Below, in pieces: positions 1-9,558 of a stretch of DNA of 64,000 nt (positions within the stretch are counted from its first letter, which is position 1; every line of letters starts with the position of its first letter). The position numbers and the translations under genes are program-made. Source of the DNA: Pseudomonas mendocina. GTDB taxonomy: Bacteria > Pseudomonadota > Gammaproteobacteria > Pseudomonadales > Pseudomonadaceae. Under the pieces are notes generated by a model that was not told where the DNA came from, made no database searches, and saw nothing but the letters and a program-made list of their open reading frames with translations. The stretch covers positions 3,038,001 through 3,102,000 of the forward strand of contig CP148074.1 of NCBI GenBank assembly GCA_037482215.1. Reading direction: 5' to 3'.

Positions 1-44
1 GCCCCTCCATCGGGGCTAAGGCAATCTGCATCAGGTCAGCTCTC

Positions 45-73
45 GAAAAAACGCCGCGTAGTGTACGCGGCGT
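45..73 (-). terminator. Rho-independent terminator of the thioesterase/eda operon
   Basis: A perfect 10-bp inverted repeat (51-60 against 64-73, 3-nt loop) is followed on the minus strand by a run of six T. It lies about 30 bp beyond the stop codon of the thioesterase gene, so it should end the leftward eda-thioesterase transcript. Confidence 0.85.
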
Positions 74-102
74 AGCTTTTCTGATGAACAGCCAGTAACC
101 AA

Positions 103-549
103 TTACTGCAGCAAATCGGCGGACAGCAGAGCACCACCATAACCTTCAACAAACTCAGGCGGCATGCGTTTTGGCTTGCCAGTGGATAACTCGATGCAAA
201 CGAATGTCGTTTTCGCCCGCAACAAGGTGAGGCCGTCCTCAGGGCGAATCAGTTGAAAATGCCGACTCATCTTCAATCGGTTATCTGACTCAACGATCCA
301 GGTCGCCATCTGCAACTGCTGATCCTCATAGGCACTGGCTAAATAGTCGATCTCATGCCGCACAACAGCCATGGCGCGATCCAGGCGACGGTATTCTGCC
401 AAGTCCAAGCCCAAAAACTGCGAATGACGCCATGCACAGCGCTCGAGCCAACTGACGTAAACCGCATTATTCGCATGCCCCAATCCATCAATGTCATCAG
501 CATTGACGCGCAAATCAATCACAAATGGATTGGCGTAGTCCCAAGTCAT
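103..549 (-). CDS. Acyl-CoA thioesterase, 4HBT/hotdog-fold family
   Basis: Predicted 148-residue cytoplasmic thioesterase that hydrolyses an acyl-CoA; the natural substrate cannot be read from the sequence. The N-terminal segment holds the family active-site region (VNADDIDGLGHANNAVY, about residues 15-31), followed by a long helix with WLER and the hotdog beta-sheet. The length is normal for single-domain 4HBT proteins of the YbgC/FcbC type. Its start codon overlaps the stop of the upstream aldolase gene by 4 bp (ATGA), so the two are translationally coupled. The same pair, next to gltX and uvrB, is known in other Pseudomonas. Nothing looks truncated. Confidence 0.85.
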   Translation of the reverse strand: MTWDYANPFVIDLRVNADDIDGLGHANNAVYVSWLERCAWRHSQFLGLDLAEYRRLDRAMAVVRHEIDYLASAYEDQQLQMATWIVESDNRLKMSRHFQLIRPEDGLTLLRAKTTFVCIELSTGKPKRMPPEFVEGYGGALLSADLLQ

Positions 550-1196
550 AAGGTTTGCTCCAAGTTACCGGCCAGCTCGCACGCTTCCTTGGCCAACTGA
601 GTGATTTGATCCCATGCGCGGGCGCGCACCAAATTACTCGGAGCGATCCAAGTCCCGCCAACACAAGCCACATTGGGCAAGTGCAAGAAATTCAGAAGGT
701 TGTCAGGGTTAACACCACCTGTCGGGCAAAAGCGGATGCCGGTGAAGGGCCCTTTGAAGCTTTTCAGCATTTTGATGCTGCTGGCGCCATCCGCTGGAAA
801 CAATTTCAGTGAGCGATAACCATGCTCCAGCGCCATTAGCACTTCAGAAGGCGTCATAGCACCGGGCAGGTAAGGCAACCCTGATGCATCTGCAGCCGTT
901 GCAAGACGCTCAGTAAATCCGGGACTGACGGCAAATTGAGCCCCAGCATCTTTGGCCTCTTCGAATTGCTCGACATGGATCAGTGTCCCCGCACCAATGA
1001 GCAAATCCGGCAGTGCTTTACGCATGGCCTGCAACGCATCAAGTGCAACGGGCGTCCGCAACGTCACCTCAAGCACACTGATCCCGCCTGCCTGCAATGC
1101 AGCAGCCAGATCAACAGCCAAGCTCACATCTTCGATTACCAAAACCGGTAAAACCGGACGGGCTTGGCGGAGTACTGCATCCATCGTCAGGCTCAT
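546..1196 (-). CDS. eda: 2-dehydro-3-deoxy-phosphogluconate (KDPG) aldolase
   Basis: Class I aldolase that splits 2-keto-3-deoxy-6-phosphogluconate into pyruvate and glyceraldehyde 3-phosphate, the last step of the Entner-Doudoroff pathway. The 216-residue protein has the catalytic Glu in LEVTLRT (about E43), the Schiff-base Lys in SLKLFPAD (about K131), and the phosphate-binding GAGTL and PTGGVNPDN segments. I start it at 1196 (MSLTMDAVL), where an AG-rich ribosome site (GGAGAGCAAGG) precedes the ATG; the frame stays open for 31 codons upstream but that stretch does not resemble the family. It overlaps the thioesterase by 4 bp. Here eda is not next to zwf and pgl, so a second eda copy elsewhere is possible. 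Confidence 0.9.
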   Translation of the reverse strand: MSLTMDAVLRQARPVLPVLVIEDVSLAVDLAAALQAGGISVLEVTLRTPVALDALQAMRKALPDLLIGAGTLIHVEQFEEAKDAGAQFAVSPGFTERLATAADASGLPYLPGAMTPSEVLMALEHGYRSLKLFPADGASSIKMLKSFKGPFTGIRFCPTGGVNPDNLLNFLHLPNVACVGGTWIAPSNLVRARAWDQITQLAKEACELAGNLEQTL

Positions 1197-1420
1197 ACCT
1201 TGCTCTCCACACCTGTCTTTCTGCGAACAAAATGCCTGCCCCCGCTCCAGAGCGCAGAATGACACTCTACTGAGTATGACAGGGCACAACAGCTGGGCAG
1301 TCTATAACGGCAGATATAGAGCCGATAACCCTATGCGCTACAAAAATGCTGAACGCCAAAGATGACAATGCATCATTCGCAGCGCCATTAATGCTGGGGA
1401 TTAGTGTGCAGGAGCCAGAT

Positions 1421-1455
1421 AAAACAAAAGGGCCATTCATACGAATGACCCTTTC
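1421..1455 (-). terminator. Terminator of the tRNA-Ala/Glu operon
   Basis: An inverted repeat at 1427-1454 (12 bp per arm, one mismatch, 4-nt loop) is followed on the minus strand by TTTTGTTTTAT. It lies 24 bp beyond the last tRNA-Glu and should end the leftward tRNA transcript. Confidence 0.85.
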
Positions 1456-1478
1456 AGAGCCTGCAAGGCAGGTAAAAA

Positions 1479-1554
1479 TGGCGTCCCCTAGGGGACTCGA
1501 ACCCCTGTTACCGCCGTGAAAGGGCGGTGTCCTAGGCCACTAGACGAAGGGGAC
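1479..1554 (-). tRNA. tRNA-Glu (anticodon TTC), distal copy
   Basis: A 76-nt cloverleaf on the minus strand. The acceptor stem starts GTCCCC and closes with GGGGAC, the anticodon loop CTTTCAC contains TTC, the T arm carries GGTTCGAGTCC, and CCA is encoded. It is identical to the copy at 1730-1805. It is the last gene of a four-tRNA transcript in the order Ala-Glu-Ala-Glu. Confidence 0.97.
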
Positions 1555-1603
1555 GGAAACCTTCGAGAACAAAGCCAGCGATTTTGCTGACCTGTCGTGA
1601 AAT

Positions 1604-1679
<76 letters not shown>

Positions 1680-1729
1680 GGATTTAACGTCTCTCGACAC
1701 TCAGCGCCGAAGCACTGGGCTGGAAATAG

Positions 1730-1805
1730 TGGCGTCCCCTAGGGGACTCGAACCCCTGTTACCGCCGTGAAAGGGCGGTGTCCTAGGCCACTAGACGAAG
1801 GGGAC
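1730..1805 (-). tRNA. tRNA-Glu (anticodon TTC), proximal copy
   Basis: A 76-nt minus-strand cloverleaf with encoded CCA, identical in sequence to the tRNA-Glu at 1479-1554. The spacers around the two copies differ, so the Ala-Glu duplication is old or the tRNA sequences are kept identical by gene conversion. Confidence 0.97.
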
Positions 1806-1871
1806 GCAAAAACCCTTCAAAACAGCCGACTCATATTGAGCCCACTGTGGCAAGCCTTTCGGCTTTGAGAT

Positions 1872-1947
<76 letters not shown>

Positions 1948-1958
1948 ATCTCAAGGAC

Positions 1959-1994
1959 GGGGCGCATGTTAAGAGCGCGCCCCGCCTGTGTCAA
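1959..1994 (-). promoter_or_regulatory. Sigma-70 promoter of the tRNA-Ala/Glu operon
   Basis: On the minus strand a perfect -35 TTGACA (1989-1994) is separated by exactly 17 bp from a -10 TAACAT (1966-1971). A GC-only discriminator (GCGCCCCG) follows, typical of stable-RNA promoters under stringent (ppGpp) control. The first tRNA-Ala begins about 20 bp further on. Confidence 0.85.
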
Positions 1995-2093
1995 CAAATT
2001 TTTATGCGCTAGCACAATATTTTCTGCTGACAGAACAAACACTTACCCAATATGGCCGATCGTCGCATCGCGCCGACCAGCCACTGCTGCTGA

Positions 2094-3575
2094 TCAGGCA
2101 ATCGCGCTCAGCAGCTTTTCCCACTCTTTGTTTTCCTTCTTCGACACACCACCGAGCAGTTCGATGGCTTGGCGCAGGCGGAAACGGGTCAGGTCAGGGC
2201 CGATAATTTCCATGGCATCCAGCACCGAAACCGAGCTGGCCTGCCCTGTAATTGCGGCGAACATCAGCGGCATGGCATCGCGCAACTTCAGTTGCAAATG
2301 CTCAACCACAGCCTGGATGCAAGCTGTGATATTGTCTTTTTCCCACTGACGCAGGGCTTCCAGCTTCCACAAAATCAGCTGCATCACTTGGCGCACCTGA
2401 TCAGCAGAGAGCTTCTTGCTTTCGAACAGCTTGGCATCAAGGTTCAGAGCACCAGCGAAGAAGAAACTGGCCAGTGGCGCAATCTGGCTAAACGTTTCAA
2501 CCCTACCCTGCACATGCGGAGCAATCTGCATCATGTAATTGCTGTTGAAAGCCCATTTTTGAGCTTCTCTAGCAAAATCTTCAACACTCAGCTCACGCAT
2601 CCATTGGCCATTAAGCCAGGACAGTTTTTCCAAATCGAAGATTGGACCGCCCAACGACACACGGTTGATGTCAAAGTTGGCGATCATCTCATCCAGAGTG
2701 AACTTCTCGCGTTCGTCCGGCATCGACCAGCCCATACGACCGAGGTAGTTAAGCATCGCCTGAGGCAGGAAGCCCATGCGCTCATAGAAAGTGATCGAAG
2801 TCGGGTTCTTGCGCTTGGACAGCTTGCTCTTGTCCGGGTTACGCAGCAGCGGCATGTAGCACAGCTTGGGCTGCTCCCAGCCGAAGTATTCATACAGCAG
2901 GATCAGTTTAGGTGCTGACGGCAACCATTCTTCACCACGCAGTACGTGGGTGATACCCATCAAGTGGTCGTCGACCACGTTGGCCAGGAAGTAAGTCGGC
3001 AGGCCATCGGTCTTCATCAGAACCTGCATGTCCATACGATCCCACGGAATCTCGACGTCGCCACGGAGCATATCCGGTACCACACAGACACCTTCGGTCG
3101 GCACCTTCATGCGCACCACATTGGGTTCGCCTGCGGCTAAGCGCTTTTGCACTTCTTCAGCTGACAGGTGCATGCAGTGTCCGTCATAACGCGGCGTCTG
3201 CTTGGCTTCCATTTGTTCAGCACGCACTTTATCCAGACGCTCGGCGCTACAGAAACAGTGGAAGGCATGGCCTTTTTCGACCAGCTCGGCACTGTATTTC
3301 TGGTAGATGTGGCCGCGCTCACTCTGCCGGTACGGGCCGTGGGGACCACCAACATCCGGCCCCTCGCTCCATTCGATACCCAGCCAGCGCAGAGCATCAA
3401 AGATCTGTTGCTCGGACTCACGGGTCGAGCGCAGCTGGTCAGTGTCTTCGATACGCAGGATGAACTCGCCACCGTGCTGACGGGCAAAGCACATATTGAA
3501 CAGAGCGATATAGGCGGTACCTACGTGCGGATCGCCGGTTGGCGACGGCGCGATACGGGTGCGTACGGTGGTCAT
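2094..3575 (-). CDS. gltX: Glutamyl-tRNA synthetase
   Basis: Class I aminoacyl-tRNA synthetase that charges tRNA-Glu with glutamate in the cytoplasm. The 493-residue protein starts [19 protein letters not shown], which contains the HIGH-type motif (PTGDPHVG). The KMSKS loop is KLSKRK in the middle of the protein. The length fits full-size bacterial GluRS with its C-terminal anticodon-binding domain. It lies directly behind the promoter of an operon holding two tRNA-Glu genes, so enzyme and substrate are neighbours, as in other Pseudomonas. Many GluRS enzymes have zinc-binding cysteines in the middle; CFCSAE followed further on by HCMH is consistent with such a site. Confidence 0.97.
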   Translation of the reverse strand: MTTVRTRIAPSPTGDPHVGTAYIALFNMCFARQHGGEFILRIEDTDQLRSTRESEQQIFDALRWLGIEWSEGPDVGGPHGPYRQSERGHIYQKYSAELVEKGHAFHCFCSAERLDKVRAEQMEAKQTPRYDGHCMHLSAEEVQKRLAAGEPNVVRMKVPTEGVCVVPDMLRGDVEIPWDRMDMQVLMKTDGLPTYFLANVVDDHLMGITHVLRGEEWLPSAPKLILLYEYFGWEQPKLCYMPLLRNPDKSKLSKRKNPTSITFYERMGFLPQAMLNYLGRMGWSMPDEREKFTLDEMIANFDINRVSLGGPIFDLEKLSWLNGQWMRELSVEDFAREAQKWAFNSNYMMQIAPHVQGRVETFSQIAPLASFFFAGALNLDAKLFESKKLSADQVRQVMQLILWKLEALRQWEKDNITACIQAVVEHLQLKLRDAMPLMFAAITGQASSVSVLDAMEIIGPDLTRFRLRQAIELLGGVSKKENKEWEKLLSAIA

Positions 3576-3743
3576 GGAAGTTCTCGAAGAATTGCAAGGA
3601 ACGCGATTAAAAGCGGAATGTTAGCAGGCCAGACCCGGATGGCTCCAGCAAGACCCATCGCGACCGTGACAAACAGCTCTGAGAATCCCGACTTATAACC
3701 TCCTACAGGTAGTCACATACCACTTTAAGAGTGCTCATACCGT

Positions 3744-3767
3744 TTTACAGACAGCAGTGTCTGTAAA
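3744..3767. promoter_or_regulatory. Perfect palindrome before the efflux operon (candidate operator)
   Basis: TTTACAGACA, a 4-bp spacer, then its exact reverse complement TGTCTGTAAA. The dyad ends 6 bp before the first ATG of the EmrA-like gene and overlaps its AAAGG ribosome-site-like sequence. It has no T-tract for a terminator. A repressor operator (TetR or MarR type) is the simplest reading, but no regulator gene lies beside it. Confidence 0.5.
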
Positions 3768-3773
3768 GGCACA

Positions 3774-4877
3774 ATGAAGCCTGTTAAATTTGCTTACAAA
3801 TTCCATATAACGCCTGCTCATACCTCTATGCCCTCTAAACTCAAAAGCCGCCTACTGGTCTTCGCCCTCCTCGTTCTACTTGTAGGCTCAGCGCTGTTGG
3901 CTCAGTGGCTTCTCACAGGCCGTTATCGGGTCAGTACGGACAATGCCTACGTGCAGGGTGAAATTACCCGCGTCTCAAGCCAGCTTTCTGCACGCATTGA
4001 GCAAGTACTGGTCGAGGACAACCAGTCTGTTAGTAAGGGCGACCTGCTGGTAGTGCTGGAGCAGGCAGACTTCGAGCTGGCCCGCCAGCGCGCCGAAGCG
4101 ACGCTGGAAACCCGCCAGGCCGAACTCAATCAGGCGCATACCAAACTGGAACAGCAAACCAGCTTGATCTCAGCGAGCCAGGCCGACGTTGCAGCTGCCC
4201 AAGCGACACACAGCCGTACCCAACTTGATCTGTCCCGCGCACAAACCCTGCGCAAATCCGGCTATGTGTCGGAAGAACGGGTCACCACCCTGAACGCGGA
4301 CGGGCGCATCGCCGATGCTCAAGTGGCTAAAGCCCGTGCCGACCTGCAGGCACAACATCAGCAAGTAGCAGCGCTGCAAGCCGAGATCAAACGCCTCGAT
4401 GCCCTGATTCAAAGCGCCAGAGCCGAACTGGCACAGGCCGAACTGAACCTCAACCGCACAGAAATCCGCGCCCCCATCAGCGGCCATATTGGCCAACGTT
4501 CAGCCCGCGAGGGTCAATACGTGCAAACCGGTAGCTACTTGCTGTCACTTGTGCCGGATGAGGAAATCTGGGTGCAAGCCAACTTTAAAGAAACCCAGAT
4601 TGGCCAGATTCGCCCCGGCCAGCCTGCCGAGCTGGTATTCGACACTTACCCTGACACACCGATTGAAGGCCGGGTCGATAGCCTGTTCGCAGCATCCGGA
4701 GCGCAGTTCAGCCTCCTGCCACCGGATAACGCCACCGGTAACTTCACTAAAGTCGTGCAACGGATTCCGGTGAAACTGACCTTCAAGCCTGACAACCCGC
4801 TCAAGGGGCTGATCCGCCCCGGCATGTCGGTTGAGGCCACGGTAAATATCAAATCAGAGCCCCAACATGGCGGCTGA
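3774..4877 (+). CDS. emrA: HlyD/EmrA-family membrane fusion (periplasmic adaptor) protein
   Basis: Periplasmic adaptor of a tripartite multidrug efflux pump, linking the inner-membrane transporter encoded next to an outer-membrane channel. It has a short cytoplasmic N-terminus, one membrane anchor (about residues 24-43, LLVFALLVLLVGSALLAQWLL), a biotinyl-lipoyl-like half (VSTDNAYVQGE...), a long Gln/Ala-rich coiled-coil hairpin (about 95-215), the second lipoyl half (APISGHIGQRSAREGQYV) and a beta-barrel. The ATG at 3774 has AAAGG 4-5 nt ahead; the in-frame ATG at 3828 (MPSKLKSR) would give a more usual N-terminus but has no clear ribosome site. It overlaps the MFS gene by 11 bp. I see no outer-membrane partner gene in the window. 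Confidence 0.88.
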   Translation: MKPVKFAYKFHITPAHTSMPSKLKSRLLVFALLVLLVGSALLAQWLLTGRYRVSTDNAYVQGEITRVSSQLSARIEQVLVEDNQSVSKGDLLVVLEQADFELARQRAEATLETRQAELNQAHTKLEQQTSLISASQADVAAAQATHSRTQLDLSRAQTLRKSGYVSEERVTTLNADGRIADAQVAKARADLQAQHQQVAALQAEIKRLDALIQSARAELAQAELNLNRTEIRAPISGHIGQRSAREGQYVQTGSYLLSLVPDEEIWVQANFKETQIGQIRPGQPAELVFDTYPDTPIEGRVDSLFAASGAQFSLLPPDNATGNFTKVVQRIPVKLTFKPDNPLKGLIRPGMSVEATVNIKSEPQHGG

Positions 4878-6417
4878 TTCGCTGATTCGTCCGACCGGGG
4901 AACCCAGCCGGCGCGACTGGATCGCAGTGATGAGCGCCATGCTCGGCGCTTTTATGGCGGTACTGGACATCCAGATCACCAACTCATCGCTGAAAGATAT
5001 CCAGGGCGCGCTGTCAGCCACGCTAGAAGAAGGTTCGTGGATCTCCACGTCCTATCTGGTCGCCGAGATCATCATGATTCCACTGACCGCCTGGTTGGTG
5101 CAGTTGCTGTCGGCACGCAGACTTGCGCTGTGGGTGTCGCTTGGTTTTCTGGTGTCTTCACTGCTGTGCTCGCTGTCGTGGAACCTTGAAAGCATGATCG
5201 TGTTCCGTGCCATGCAGGGCTTCACCGGCGGAGCCCTTATCCCACTGGCATTCACTCTGACGCTGATCAAACTGCCTGAGCATCACCGCCCCAAAGGCAT
5301 GGCTCTTTTTGCCATGACGGCGACTTTTGCTCCCTCAATTGGTCCCGGCATCGGCGGCTGGCTGACAGAGAGTTTTGGCTGGGAATACATCTTCTATATC
5401 AACGTGCCTCCGGGCCTGCTGATGATTGCCGGATTGCTCTACGGCCTGGACCAAAAGCCACCGCACTGGGAGCTGCTTAAACGTACCGACTATGCGGGCA
5501 TTTTCACCCTCGCCCTTGGCCTTGGCTGCTTACAAGTTTTCCTTGAGGAAGGTCATCGCAAAGACTGGCTGGAGTCCAGCCTGATCGCCGGGCTGGGCAG
5601 CATCGCCGCCGTCAGCTTAATGCTGTTTGTGATCCTGCAAACCTCCCGGGAAAATCCACTGATCAACCTCGGTGTCTTACGTGAGCGTAACTTCGGCCTG
5701 TCGAGTATCTCCAGCATTGGTCTGGGCATGGGGCTGTACGGTTCGATCTATGTGCTACCGCTGTATCTGGCGCAAATTCAAGGTTACAACGCCTTGCAGA
5801 TCGGCGAAGTTATCATGTGGATGGGTATTCCCCAGCTGTTCCTGATCCCATTGGTACCGCTGCTGATGAAGAAAGTCTCGCCCAAATGGCTGTGCGCCAT
5901 GGGTTTTGCCCTGTTCGGCCTAGCGAGTTTTCTTTCCGGCGTGCTGGACCCGGACTTCGCAGGCGAGCAGTTCAACCATATCCAGATGCTGCGCGCCATG
6001 GGCCAGCCATTCGTGATGGTGACAATCTCACTGATCGCAACGGCATATATCCAGCCGCAGGATGCCGGTTCAGCCTCCAGCCTGTTCAACATTCTGCGAA
6101 ACCTGGGTGGTGCTATCGGTATTGCCCTGCTCTCAACCTTGCTCGACAGCAGAACCAAGGTCTATTTCGACTACCTACGTGAGTCGCTGACATCGGCTAA
6201 CCCGCAGGTTGCGGAGCGACTGTCACTATTGACGGAGACCCTCGGTAGTGAAGAGGCGGCACTGGGTAAACTCAGTGAGATCACCCATCAGCAAGCTGCA
6301 ATCATGGCCTACAATGACGCCTTTCACTGTATCGGCATTGTCCTTGGTATCAGTATGATTGCCGTTCTTCTCACCCGTAAGTTGCCTGCTGGCAGTGCGG
6401 GAACCGCAGCCCATTAA
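4867..6417 (+). CDS. emrB: EmrB/QacA-family (DHA2) MFS multidrug exporter
   Basis: Inner-membrane proton-driven drug exporter of the 14-helix DHA2 family, partner of the adjacent EmrA-like adaptor. The 516-residue protein shows family motif D1 near the N-terminus (AVLDIQITNSSL), an RxxQG segment in helix 4 (FRAMQGFTGGALIP), and antiporter motif C (PSIGPGIGGWLTE, about 155-168). The ATG at 4867 lies inside the end of emrA (11-bp overlap), so translation is coupled. The substrate range cannot be inferred. Confidence 0.9.
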   Translation: MAADSLIRPTGEPSRRDWIAVMSAMLGAFMAVLDIQITNSSLKDIQGALSATLEEGSWISTSYLVAEIIMIPLTAWLVQLLSARRLALWVSLGFLVSSLLCSLSWNLESMIVFRAMQGFTGGALIPLAFTLTLIKLPEHHRPKGMALFAMTATFAPSIGPGIGGWLTESFGWEYIFYINVPPGLLMIAGLLYGLDQKPPHWELLKRTDYAGIFTLALGLGCLQVFLEEGHRKDWLESSLIAGLGSIAAVSLMLFVILQTSRENPLINLGVLRERNFGLSSISSIGLGMGLYGSIYVLPLYLAQIQGYNALQIGEVIMWMGIPQLFLIPLVPLLMKKVSPKWLCAMGFALFGLASFLSGVLDPDFAGEQFNHIQMLRAMGQPFVMVTISLIATAYIQPQDAGSASSLFNILRNLGGAIGIALLSTLLDSRTKVYFDYLRESLTSANPQVAERLSLLTETLGSEEAALGKLSEITHQQAAIMAYNDAFHCIGIVLGISMIAVLLTRKLPAGSAGTAAH

Positions 6418-6463
6418 CCGGCTCGCAACACGGATGTTTCCTTTTTAGCCCTTCGGTTAACTC

Positions 6464-7363
6464 ATGCCTTCAAACACATCACCAGCTCGCAACCTGCTGT
6501 TAGTGCTTGCCTTTGCCATTATTTATATCGGCTGGGGCACAACCTATCTGGCCAACCATTTTCTGCTTAGGGAGCTGCCACCCTTCATTATCGGCACGCT
6601 GCGTTTTGCGATTGCCGGCCTGCTGGCCCTCGGTTGGGTGATTGCCAGCAAGCAACTGCATATTCAACACAGCGACTGGGGTGGCGTGCTGATTGGCAGC
6701 CTGGCCCTGATTGCGGTTGGACAAGGGGCACTGATCTATGCCAACCAGTACTTGCCCACCGGAATGCTGGCGATGCTTTACACCACCCTACCGCTGTGGA
6801 GTGTGGCCCTTGAGTGGGTACTGGGAGAGCGCCCGCCATTCTGGGTCATTGCAGGGCTGGCGCTGGCCTTTGCAGGCATCATCCTGTTGATGAGCAATGG
6901 GCTGGACCAGCGCGCTTCAGCCGATCAATGGTTCGCTGGACTGTTAGTGGTGGCTGCCACCCTGTGCTGGGCTGGTGGTGCCTGGATGATGCGCCAGCGC
7001 CCGCCGTTCAAATCGAGCTGGCTTGGGCTCAGCTTGCAGATGATTATCGGCGCAGTATTACTGGGGTTATTTGGCCTGTGGCACGGTGACTGGCAGCACG
7101 CTGATTTCAGCCAGATCAGTATTCATGGATGGCTATGGTTGGCCTATCTCATCGTTCCGGTGAGCCTAGGCGTTTATCCGGCCTATTTCTGGCTGCTGCG
7201 GGAGGTAAAGCCGAGCCTGGTATCCACCTTTGCCTTTGTAAACCCGGTGGTTGCCCTGCTGCTCGGCTATATCCTACTCGGTGAACAACTCAGTCTGACC
7301 GCCCTGCTAGCGTGTGCCATTACCTTAGGCGGCGTGGTGCTGATCATCCTTGCACGCCGCTGA
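6464..7363 (+). CDS. EamA/DMT-superfamily transporter
   Basis: A 299-residue inner-membrane protein with about ten hydrophobic helices in two EamA repeats (residues about 10-140 and 155-295). Family landmarks are IYIGWGTTYLANHFLL at the start, the Pro-rich loop between helices 3 and 4, and VNPVVALLLGYILLGEQL near the end. These carriers usually export amino acids, metabolites or drugs; the substrate here is unknown. It starts 46 bp after emrB on the same strand and is probably co-transcribed with the efflux pair. Its stop is 6 bp from the stop of convergent uvrB, with no visible terminator between. Confidence 0.85.
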   Translation: MPSNTSPARNLLLVLAFAIIYIGWGTTYLANHFLLRELPPFIIGTLRFAIAGLLALGWVIASKQLHIQHSDWGGVLIGSLALIAVGQGALIYANQYLPTGMLAMLYTTLPLWSVALEWVLGERPPFWVIAGLALAFAGIILLMSNGLDQRASADQWFAGLLVVAATLCWAGGAWMMRQRPPFKSSWLGLSLQMIIGAVLLGLFGLWHGDWQHADFSQISIHGWLWLAYLIVPVSLGVYPAYFWLLREVKPSLVSTFAFVNPVVALLLGYILLGEQLSLTALLACAITLGGVVLIILARR

Positions 7364-7369
7364 CCAAGC

Positions 7370-9385
7370 TCAAACCTGCAGCAAGCGGTCACGCAGCTTC
7401 TGGATTTCATCCCGCAGCTGCGCAGCCGCTTCGAACTCCAGATCGCGGGCCAACTGGTACATCTTCTCCTCCAGTTGACGGATACGCTTGGTAATTTCAC
7501 TCGGCGAACGCAGCTCGCTTTCGTAACGGGCACTTTCCTCAGCAGCCTTGGCCATGCCTTTGCGCTTGTTACTGCGCGCCCCAGGCACAACGGCACCCTC
7601 AAGGATGTCCTTGATGTCCCGTACAACGCCTTTAGGCACGATGCCATGCTCTTCGTTAAAGGCGATCTGCTTGGTACGGCGTCGCTCGGTCTCACTAATC
7701 GCCCGCTCCATCGAGCCGGTGATACGGTCGGCATACAGAATCGCCTTGCCGTTAAGGTTTCGCGCTGCACGGCCAATAGTCTGAATCAGGGAACGCTCGC
7801 TGCGCAGGAAGCCTTCCTTATCTGCGTCGAGAATGGCCACCAGCGACACTTCCGGCATGTCCAGACCTTCGCGCAGCAGGTTAATCCCCACCAACACATC
7901 GAACGTACCGGTACGCAGATCGCGGATAATCTCAACCCGTTCGACCGTGTCGATATCCGAGTGCAGGTAACGCACTTTAACGCCGTGGTCCGCCAGATAA
8001 TCAGTCAAGTCTTCAGCCATGCGCTTGGTCAGCGTGGTGACCAGCACCCGCTCTTCAACCGCCACGCGCTTGTTGATTTCCGAGAGCAGGTCATCCACCT
8101 GGGTCAGGGCCGGACGAACCTCAATTTCCGGGTCTACCAAGCCTGTCGGGCGCACCACTTGCTCAATGACTCGACCAGAGTGCTCTGCCTCATAAGGCCC
8201 TGGTGTGGCTGACACAAAGATAGTTTGCGGGCTGGCAGCCTCCCACTCTTCGAAACGCATCGGTCGGTTATCCAATGCCGATGGCAGGCGGAAGCCGTAC
8301 TCCACCAGGGTCTCCTTACGCGAGCGGTCCCCTTTATACATGGCGCCGACCTGAGGAACCGACACGTGGGACTCGTCGATCACCAGCAGCGCCTCATCCG
8401 GTAAGTAGTCATACAAAGTCGGTGGGGGCTCACCCGGTCCACGGCCGGACAAGTAACGCGAGTAGTTTTCGATACCGTTGCAGTACCCCAGCTCCAGGAT
8501 CATCTCCAAGTCGTAGCGGGTTCGCTGCTCAAGGCGCTGCGCCTCGACCAGTCGATTGTTATCGCGCAGGTACTCCAGCCGTTGTTGCAGCTCAGCTTTG
8601 ATGCCTTCGACCGCTTCAAGCAGGGTCTCCCGCGGCGTCACATAGTGGCTCTTGGGATAGAAGGTAAAACGCGGCAGCTTCTGGATAACCTCCCCCGTCA
8701 GCGGATCAAAGGCGCTGATGTTTTCCACCTCATCATCGAACAACTCGATGCGGATCGCTTCCAGATCGGATTCCGCCGGGAAGATGTCGATTACATCGCC
8801 ACGCACACGGAACGTGGCGCGGGCGAAATCCATATCGTTGCGGGTGTACTGCAACTCGGCCAGACGGCGCAGCAAGGCGCGCTGATCCATCTTGTCGCCA
8901 CGATCGAGGTGCAGCACCATCTTCAGGTACTCCTCGGGGCTGCCCAAGCCGTAGATCGACGACACGGTGCAAACCACGATCACATCCTTGCGTTCAATCA
9001 GGGCTTTGGTCGCGGAAAGACGCATCTGCTCGATGTGGTCATTAATCGACGCGTCCTTCTCGATAAAGGTATCCGAGGACGGCACATAGGCTTCTGGCTG
9101 GTAGTAGTCGTAATACGAAACGAAGTACTCCACCGCGTTGTTCGGAAAGAAGCTCTTGAACTCGCCATACAGCTGGGCAGCCAGGGTTTTGTTATGGGCC
9201 AGCACCAGCGTCGGGCGCTGTACCTGGGCGATCACATTGGCAATGGAAAAGGTCTTACCAGAACCTGTCACACCCAGCAGTGTCTGGTGTGACAGCCCCG
9301 CTTCAAGGCCCTCGACCATCTGCCGAATCGCCTCGGGCTGATCGCCTGCTGGCTGATAACGGGTGACCAATTGAAACTCGGACAT
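7370..9385 (-). CDS. uvrB: Excinuclease ABC subunit B
   Basis: Damage-verifying helicase-like subunit of UvrABC nucleotide excision repair; it receives DNA from UvrA and recruits UvrC. The protein is 671 residues from the chosen start ([16 protein letters not shown]), the usual length. Visible are Walker A GVTGSGKT, the beta-hairpin that clamps damaged DNA ([13 protein letters not shown]), a DESH Walker B, helicase motif VI (QTIGRAARN) and the C-terminal UVR coiled-coil ([23 protein letters not shown], in parts). The start at 9385 has GAGGT seven bases upstream; the ten upstream in-frame codons are not family-like. No LexA box is obvious in the short leader. Confidence 0.97.
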   Translation of the reverse strand: MSEFQLVTRYQPAGDQPEAIRQMVEGLEAGLSHQTLLGVTGSGKTFSIANVIAQVQRPTLVLAHNKTLAAQLYGEFKSFFPNNAVEYFVSYYDYYQPEAYVPSSDTFIEKDASINDHIEQMRLSATKALIERKDVIVVCTVSSIYGLGSPEEYLKMVLHLDRGDKMDQRALLRRLAELQYTRNDMDFARATFRVRGDVIDIFPAESDLEAIRIELFDDEVENISAFDPLTGEVIQKLPRFTFYPKSHYVTPRETLLEAVEGIKAELQQRLEYLRDNNRLVEAQRLEQRTRYDLEMILELGYCNGIENYSRYLSGRGPGEPPPTLYDYLPDEALLVIDESHVSVPQVGAMYKGDRSRKETLVEYGFRLPSALDNRPMRFEEWEAASPQTIFVSATPGPYEAEHSGRVIEQVVRPTGLVDPEIEVRPALTQVDDLLSEINKRVAVEERVLVTTLTKRMAEDLTDYLADHGVKVRYLHSDIDTVERVEIIRDLRTGTFDVLVGINLLREGLDMPEVSLVAILDADKEGFLRSERSLIQTIGRAARNLNGKAILYADRITGSMERAISETERRRTKQIAFNEEHGIVPKGVVRDIKDILEGAVVPGARSNKRKGMAKAAEESARYESELRSPSEITKRIRQLEEKMYQLARDLEFEAAAQLRDEIQKLRDRLLQV

Positions 9386-9476
9386 AACAAACCTCGGCAA
9401 ACAGGTGTGACGCAAACGAAAAGCCTACGTCAAAACCCACATAAAGGTGTGCCTGCTGTCGCAGCACAGGTTTAGC

Positions 9477-9493
9477 CCCGGTATACTACCGGG
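9477..9493. promoter_or_regulatory. Dyad with embedded -10 (TATACT) before the aminotransferase gene
   Basis: CCCGGTA-TAC-TACCGGG is a perfect 7-bp inverted repeat in the uvrB/aminotransferase intergenic region. It contains TATACT (9482-9487), a near-consensus -10 on the plus strand, 72 bp ahead of the aminotransferase ATG. I see no good -35 at the standard distance, so the promoter call is tentative. Confidence 0.4.
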
Positions 9494-9558
9494 CCAATTG
9501 CGCAATTCCCTAACAGGGGATTGCTGATACTCACCCTCATTTTCGAGCTGCCGTATCC

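Noticed and set aside
1..16. GCCCC-6-GGGGC hairpin at the window edge
   Set aside because: There is no T-tract on either strand and the context to the left is missing, so it cannot be called a terminator.
1321..1328. GCCGATAA, a perfect FliA -10 box on the plus strand
   Set aside because: There is no TAAA-like -35 at 15 bp, and downstream lie only leftward tRNA genes, so a chance match.
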